The notes beneath the pieces were generated by a model. That model was not told the DNA's origin. It made no database searches and worked only from the letters and a program-made list of their open reading frames with translations. A stretch of DNA of 64,000 nucleotides from contig CANJKZ010000724.1 in NCBI GenBank assembly GCA_947471745.1, forward strand, positions 3,763,501 to 3,827,500, read 5' to 3'. Origin of the DNA: Closterium sp. Naga37s-1 (taxonomy: Eukaryota; Streptophyta; Zygnematophyceae; Desmidiales; Closteriaceae). Shown here in pieces: positions 57,811-64,000 of the stretch (position 1 is its first letter; every line of letters starts with the position of its first letter). The position numbers and the translations under genes were made by a program.

Positions 57811-58493
57811 ATTGGAACATTCATCATTCTCTTTGCTGCGCCTCTTGTTTGGACAACAAATCTTTTGAGATGGAGTTTACATCCTCACGAATCTTCCCAG
57901 GCATTTCTCTTGACGGTGAGTTACGACGGGTGTTTTCCTTTCGTAAGAAGTTGGTCTTTGGGGATGGTGCTTGTTTATATCGGTGTCTATCCATAGTACT
58001 ATTTGGCAGTCAATTGCAATGGAATGTGATTAAACATGAACTTATTAACTACATACGCCTACATTGGGAAGATTACAAAGATATGGTCCTAATGTGCCAT
58101 GATTTTTCACTAACATCGGTAGATAGGTATATCAGATATATTGAGCAACCATCTGTGTGGGGTTCAGCATGTGAACTTAAAGCGTTTAGTGAACTTTATA
58201 AGAAATCAGTAATCATATGGTTACATAATAAAGAGTGGGCACAATGCGAAGGCATGCAATTTGTGAACAATGGGGATCATGTCCATTTGCTTTTGTCAAA
58301 CAACCACTACACTCTTCTTGAAGAATGTAGTGGAGGTGAGGTATTTGGCGAGTCTTTTGTACAGAATGTAGAAAATGATGTTGGAAGTGTGGGCGAGACA
58401 ATACATGTCTCATCAACTCATTTGGATGATGCGAATGCGCCGCAATTGATTTCAAGTGAGGAATCAAGTGAGGGCCAGTCTGAGAAAGTTTGA
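57811..58493 (+). CDS. OTU-like cysteine protease exon, 3' end cut by R6
   Basis: After the acceptor GTCATGCAG the open frame runs to 58493; the first ATG in it is 57870. It contains the OTU signature GDGACLYRCLS (catalytic Asp and Cys; Cys codon 57972-57974), a middle block WGSACELKAFSELYKKSVII typical of OTU helices and strand, and NNHYTLL with the catalytic His (58305-58307). OTU proteases remove ubiquitin from proteins; OTU domains also occur in proteins of several eukaryotic transposons, so this may be a cellular gene or part of an old element. The stop lies inside the R6 LTR, so the native C-terminus is lost. The His-containing core is complete. AT-rich codon use is unlike its neighbours. 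Confidence 0.7.
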
Positions 58494-58615
58494 ACAAGAA
58501 TGAATGAACTATGAATGAAGTGAGTACATATAGGAAACCATAATTGGGTTGTACCCCCTATGGGATACCCCACTATAGCCTACACAACTGCATAAGCTAT
58601 ATATATGTTCTGACA
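58481..58615 (-). repeat. R6 3' LTR
   Basis: About 135 bp, minus-strand TGTCAGAACATATATATAG ... AAACTTTCTCA. It aligns with the R1 LTR for about 110 bp and then differs completely at the U5 tip. An alternative end at 58491 cannot be excluded. Confidence 0.75.
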
Positions 58616-58820
58616 CACCCCCATAGGCAAAGTGGGGGAGAACAAGGGGTCACAAGACCAGTCACGCAAAGCACAGCAAGCTCAGGGTGGATCACAAAGT
58701 CACCACACAGTCCGAGCACAACGACAAGGCCACAAGGCCAGTTCACATGCAGGAGTGCACATATACATATAGAGCTAGACAAGCAAGAGCAGGTATATAT
58801 ATGTGACAGTACAAGCAAGG

Positions 58821-61800
58821 TCAAGAGGAGAGCAAGTGAGGCAAGACAGGTACAAGACCCAGCTGAGTGCAGAAGCGCTGATGGTCACAAGGCGCAAGTG
58901 CCTTGGTGAACACATCAGCAGTGTTGGCCTCAGAGGCCACGTACGCAAGTCGCAACTGACCACGCTGCTGCAGCTCACGAGCAAGAAAGTAACGAAGAGC
59001 AATGTGCTTCGTTCTGTGCTCCAAGCGCTGCTCTCGACACAAGGCCAGCATGGCCTTGTTATCTACGTACAGCACTGGAGGAGAACGAGGCGGCTCTCCA
59101 AGGTCAGTCAGCAGGTAGGTGAGCCAGCGAAGCTCCTGTGCAGCCATGGCCCCGGCGTAGATCTCAGCCTCACAACTGGAGCCGAGCACAGAGGACGAGC
59201 GAGTAGCCCGCCACGAGACAGAGCCGGAACCAAGACTGAAGGTGTAACCCTGCGACGACCGCTGCGTAGCCTGGTCGTCAGCCCAAGAAGCGTCCGCGTG
59301 CCCAGTGAGGACCACTGGACTCCGCCCTCCAAGCACTAGCCCCATGCCCGACGTACTGCACAAGTAGCGCAACACCCTCTTCGCTGCAGCCATGTGCTCT
59401 GGTCGGTGTCTCCCAGGAGCAACATAGCGTGCAAGAATGCTAAGAGGGTATGCAAGGTCAGGTCGTGTGCAGGTCATCAGGTACATGAGGCAGCCAACAA
59501 GCTCTGGGTACGGGCCACTCGACTCTACGGACTCATCCGAAGGCAGAGCTGAGAGCGAGTGGCGAGTAGACAGAGGAGTGGCCTGAGGCGAGGAGTACGT
59601 GAAGCCGAAGCGTTGAAGGACCTGCTGCACCATGTGTGACTGAGTCAAGGTAATGGTGCGGCGTGCTCTGTCCCGAGTGATCTGCAAGCCAAGGTAGCTG
59701 CGCAGTTCACCCAGGTCTGTGCACGTGTGTCTCTTCTGCAGCTCGGACTTCACGTAGGCTAGTCCAGCAGTGTCAGCTGTGGCAAAGACCAAGTCGTCGA
59801 CGTACACGAGGATGTAGAACGGCGGCAAAGAAGTGTCGGTGCGCAGAAACAACGACGGGTCAGCCGTAGAGGGAGCAAACCCAAGAGCCGCAAGCGTAGT
59901 CCTCAGTGTGTCGTGCCACTCACGCGGTGCCTGGCGGAGACCGTAGACTGGCCGTCGGAGGCTCCACTGGGTGCCAGGAGGGAAAGTCCCAGTGAAGCCA
60001 GGTGGACGGCGCAGCCAGATCTCCTCGTGCAGGCTACCCTGCAAGAAAGCAGTGCTGAAGTCAAGAGAGTGGAGCTCGTAGTCGCGCTGAGCGGCTATGT
60101 GCAGCAGCACCCGAAGAGTGGTCATCTTCGGGGTGGGAGAGAAATTCTGAAAGTAGTCAACTCCCTGCCGCTGACTGAAGCCACGAGCGACGTACCGCGC
60201 CTTGAAGACAGGTGGAGAGCCCGGCGGCCGCTTCACCCTGAAGATCCACATGCCACTGACGATGTTCGCCCCAGGAGGGGGAACCGCGTCAACGTAGGTG
60301 CCTGTGGACTTCCAGGACGCCATCTCTACATCCATAGCTGCCTGCCACTGAGAGGAGTAGGGACCCTCTACGGCCTCCGCGTAAGAGCGCGGAGTCGGGA
60401 TGTCTAGTGCATCCGGGTCTCCCTCAGGGGCAAGTAGTACGGACGCGAGATGAGGTGAAGCAGCAGCCAGACACTGGAACTCCTCCTGCCTGTCCTCAAG
60501 GACGTCCGTGCCAAGAGCACACTCACCCCCGACGGACGGAGGACAGACAGACGCAGACTCAGCAACAAGACCGGCAGCGTAGTCTAGACGACAGCTAGCA
60601 GCAAAGTCGACGAGCTCAGCAACAAGAGCAGACGCAGCAGTGGACTCAAAAGAGGGGTCAGTGACGACAGTAGCAAGGAGACGTGTGACAGTAGGACTAG
60701 CAGCACGAAGAGAGTCGGACTCTGGGTCGGAAAGTGCAGGAAGGGAGGACTCAGGAGGAGAAGGCAAAGGGGCACGCAGAGGAGCAGTGGACGGACGCAA
60801 AGACATCCGGTGCGTGCCAGGGACAGGAGGAGGACGCTGACGCGAACCGCGACCACTAGCGCGAGCAGCACGAACAGGCGACGCAGGACGAGACGCAGGC
60901 TCACGACGCTCAGCAAGACCTCCAGTGGGACCAGTGTAAGGAGAGGGAGCAGGAAGTGGGGAGGCGGGCTCTAACTGGGACTGTGACTGAACAGGCTGTG
61001 GACACGCTGCAGGAGGAGAAAGACCAAGAACCTGCTGTAGGAGTGGAACGAAGTACGGCCGAGGCCGCGCGGCGACTCCAGACACAGCAGGGACAGCACC
61101 CTCAGCAGCAGCACCAGCGCCAACAGCACCTCCAGCTCCAGTACCTCCAGCAGCACCAGCAGCACCCGCAGCAGGACCACCGCCAGGAAGGACAGGAGCA
61201 GTCTCAGCACCAACACCCGCGGCAGATCCAGCTCCAGGCGGACCCGAGGGCCCAGCAGCTCTGGGACCAGCGGCACAAGTACCCTCAGCAGCCGAAGGAG
61301 CTCCAGCTCCAGCAGTACGTCTCCAGCGGCGAGCAAACCACTCGCGCAGCTCCTGTGGAGAGAGGGGCTCCCGCCGAGGCAAAGCACCCGGAGAACCGCC
61401 AGGTCCCGCACCGCCAGACGCCACAAGGGGAGGTCCAGTGGCCGCAGGCTCCGTAGCTCCAGGCTCAGTAGCTCCAGACGCAGCACCCCCTGGCTCAGCA
61501 CCCCCAGTCACAGCACCCCCAGGCTCAGCACCCCAAGACTCCGCACCCCCAGGCTCAGCACCCCCAGTCGCAGTACCCCCAGGCTCAGCACCCCCAGACT
61601 CAGCACCCCCAGGCTCAGCACCCACGCGCGTAGCACCCCCAGAGTCAGCACCCCCAGGCTCAGCACCCGCAGCAGGACCAGAGTCACCAGCAACCTCGAC
61701 CGGCTCGACTGCGTCTACCTGGGACACACCTGAAGGGGCAGGACCCTGAGGGGGAAGGGGGTCTACCGGGGGGGGACCTGGCACAAGGAAGTGCGGTGGC

Positions 61801-63660
61801 GGGGGGAGGGAAGGAGTGCGGTAGGGGAAGAGGCGGTAGAAGGGGACTGACTCGTCGAACGTGACGTCCTGGGAGGACAGAACACGACGAGAGGAGGGGT
61901 GGTAGAACTGCCACCCTGGAGCGTCAGGGGGGAAGCCGAGGAAGACACAGGGAGCAGCACGAGGGGACAGCTTGTCCGCAGACAAGTCACGGACAAACGC
62001 CCGAGATCCCCAGACACGCAACGCAGACGCATCGCCGACCTTCCCCGTCCACAGCAGAGCTGGAGAGGTCTCCGGCCGGGAGACCCTGGGGTGAAGGTTG
62101 ATCTGATGCGCCGCGTACCGAACCGCAAACGGCCACAGAAAATGGGGGGCAGCCGCATGCATCATGGACGTACGAGCGACGTCCATGACCATGCCAATGC
62201 GGCGCTCAGCAATCCCATTTTGCTGTGGAGAGTCCGGAAGCGTAAAGGTCTGGCGGATGCCTCGTGCACGACAGTAGGCTCGCAGAAGGCCAGAGGAGAA
62301 CTCTCCACCTCGGTCAGAGTGCAGACGCAGAACAGGAAAGTCCGAGCCGAAGCTCCTCCTGAGCTGGAGACGAGCTGCGCGGATCCAGTCGATCAACACC
62401 TCAGTGACATCACCCTTGCTGCGCAAGGGGAAGACTGTGGTGTAACGCGAGTAGTCGTCAACCACCAGCAGGAAGTAGCGCTCGTGACCCTGCCCACGGA
62501 CGCGGGCCGGGCCCCACACGTCCATGTGAAGCGTCTGCAGAGGAGCCTCTGTCGGGGGAAACTGGGAGGAGTGAGGGGCAGCCCGGAGCCGCCCCTCGAC
62601 ACAGGGGACACAGGAAGGTCCGGGTCCCGAAGGAAGGGGAGGGAGAGACCGGGGAAGACCAGAGACAAGGACACGGGAAGCCATGCCCCGAAGACGAGGC
62701 AAGGAGGGGTGGCCAAGACGGTGGTGCCACAGGAGAGTCTCATGAGACAGGCGGCGACACGAGCAGGGGGCAGACTCAGGACCAGACCTGGACGCTGCAG
62801 CAAACACCTGACCCGACGCAGCTACCTGGCCAGACGCAGGGACAGGAGGAGACTCAGTGGTCAGGGTGTAGAGACTCGACCCCGGCCGACGCGAAAACGT
62901 GGCCAGGTGTCGGCCTGTGCGGGCGTCCGAGCAGTGGGTCACCCGCTGACTCGCAGGAGTAAACTGGTGAACCCCCGCATCCTGCAGGTCAGCACCACTC
63001 ACCAAGTTCGTCGAGAACGAGGGGAGGTACAGACCAGACAGGGTGCCCGAGGGGGCAGCCGGACACGGGAGGACAGTGGAGAAGTGAGAGAGGACAGGAC
63101 CCCCAGAGGGGTCAGCCAGGGAGACTGCAACCGGCCGGCCAAGCGGCGTGAGAGTGGTGCGGTCTCGAAAGAAGGAGCGAGAAGCTCCTGAGTCAAGCGT
63201 GAAGGTGAGGGAGGCCGAAGCCGACGCAGTACCTGAGAGCGCAGCCTCACCAGTACCTGAGAGTGCAGACGCACTGGCACCTAGAGCAGCAGCCGCAGAA
63301 GTACCTGGCGCAGCAGTACCAATGCCCGGGTCGGGCGGGAAACACCGGTAACAGTCACCCTCCTCACTAATAGTCACAGCATACATGGCAGCAAGGATAG
63401 CATCAAAGTCAAGATCAAAGATAGCTACGCCAGCCCTAGACAGCTCTCCCCAACGGGGAATCTCACTAGCCTCGGGGAACTGCTGACGCCAAGCGTCCGT
63501 CAGGCGGCCAAAGCAGCGCTGGGTGGGGTGGGCACCCCCACACTGCTCACCCGCGCGGTCGCCGGAACGAAGGACGTAGGTGCACGGACCAAAACCCCCA
63601 CCCCGCTGACGCTGCGTGTACCACTCACGGAGCTGCTGGGGCGGGGGGATGTCCCGCGAA

Positions 63661-63704
<44 letters not shown>

Positions 63705-64000
63705 ACGCTGGCCACCACCAGAGCCGCTACGCTGCGGGGCACCACCCCGACCAGCGCCACCCCCTCCGCCACCGCCGCCTCCACCTCCACCACCACCGCT
63801 GCCTCCGCTCCCACCGCTGCCGCCACCACCGCCTCCTCCTCCGCTGCTGCCACCGCCACCACCGCCCCCGCCACCACCCCCACCGCCACCCCCACTCCCT
63901 CCGCCGCCTCCACCGCCACCTCCACCGCCCCCGCCAGTTCCACCCGCGCCCTTGCCCCCCTTGCCCCTGCCAGGGCGGCGTCTCCCGCTAGGGGCAGACG
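58821..64000 (-). CDS. R6 gag-pol polyprotein, 5' part outside window, open throughout
   Basis: The frame is open from the window edge to the stop at 58821 (over 1700 codons). Visible: poly-Gly linker (about 63740-63950), a long polyGln from a CAG array (63660-63703), PQQLREWY, knuckle CGGAHPTQRC with His, protease LDSGASRSF, integrase (HHRLGHPS, HMDVWGP, LHSDRGGEF, PQQNG), GAEPGG linker (61450-61670), QELREWFARRW, RT with YVDD and RNase H with ADASWADD and YVDNKA. It has Gln codon CAG>AAC context FQNFSP at the site where R1 carries its stop, so this copy is readable. The Gag start lies to the right of the window. Confidence 0.9.

Larger units (their letters stand above)
58481..64000 (-). mobile_element. 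R6: copia element, runs off right edge
   Basis: Minus strand. The 3' LTR, 3' UTR, PPT and gag-pol down to the poly-Gly linker are visible. Its coding sequence is very close to R1, including the GATRVGAEPGG linker and the VPVLPHLLSS end, so R1 and R6 are one subfamily. The outer boundary at 58481 is inferred from LTR alignment; no target duplication can be checked. Confidence 0.88.

Noticed and set aside
1..64000. A new defence, toxin or metabolic gene cluster
   Set aside because: Apart from one receptor-like gene and one OTU fragment, all recognisable coding sequence belongs to copia polyproteins.

Overview
The window is eukaryotic and almost certainly from the plant lineage. One host gene is split into phase-2, 72-bp leucine-rich-repeat (LRR) exons typical of plant LRR receptors, and about 53 kb of the 64 kb is Ty1/copia LTR retrotransposons with initiator-Met-tRNA-like primer sites. 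The high GC content, short introns and an LRR plus L-type-lectin ectodomain would suit a streptophyte alga such as a zygnematophyte. That assignment is an impression, not something the sequence proves.

Layout. (1) 1-6313, minus strand: a 13-exon receptor-like gene with signal peptide, LRR N-cap, ten LRRs, a Cys-rich/EGF-like module and an L-type lectin domain. It runs off the left edge, and its lectin domain looks internally deleted and frame-broken. One intron carries a small TRIM-like element. (2) 6314-9136: no recognisable gene, but three foldback elements resembling MITEs, one with mariner-type TA target duplications. (3) 9142-39672: one old copia element, here R0, flanked by a perfect 5-bp duplication (gatac). 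It is split by three later copia insertions: R1 in its gag (11108-18480), R2 in its protease (19288-27367) and R3 in its 3' LTR (32110-39628). (4) 39678-58480: an AT-rich host locus whose only recognisable product is an OTU-type cysteine protease (57811-58493). It is interrupted by R4 (42014-49292) and R5 (50022-57464) and cut at its end by R6 (58481 to beyond the right edge).

R1-R6 form one related group: 126-138 bp LTRs with a shared core, a polypurine tract near TATGGGGGTG, GC-rich repetitive leaders of about 0.8-1.2 kb, and one long gag-pol frame with a Gly-rich linker, polyGln, an unusual Cys/His knuckle, protease, integrase, an Ala/Gly/Glu/Pro repeat linker, reverse transcriptase and RNase H. 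R3 has an uninterrupted 1972-codon frame and identical LTRs, and the visible part of R6 is open. R1, R4 and R5 carry a few lesions; R2 is a degraded composite with an unpaired internal LTR.

No new defence or metabolic system was found. The most interesting signals are the LRR/EGF/L-lectin architecture, the clean nested chronology, a stem-loop with compensatory changes just after the primer site, a conserved splice-donor-like motif before gag, variable U5 tips on otherwise similar LTRs, a 273-bp duplication spanning an LTR/host junction, a bias of nonsense lesions to CAG>TAG, and the OTU gene fragment. All homology calls are by eye; no database search was run.
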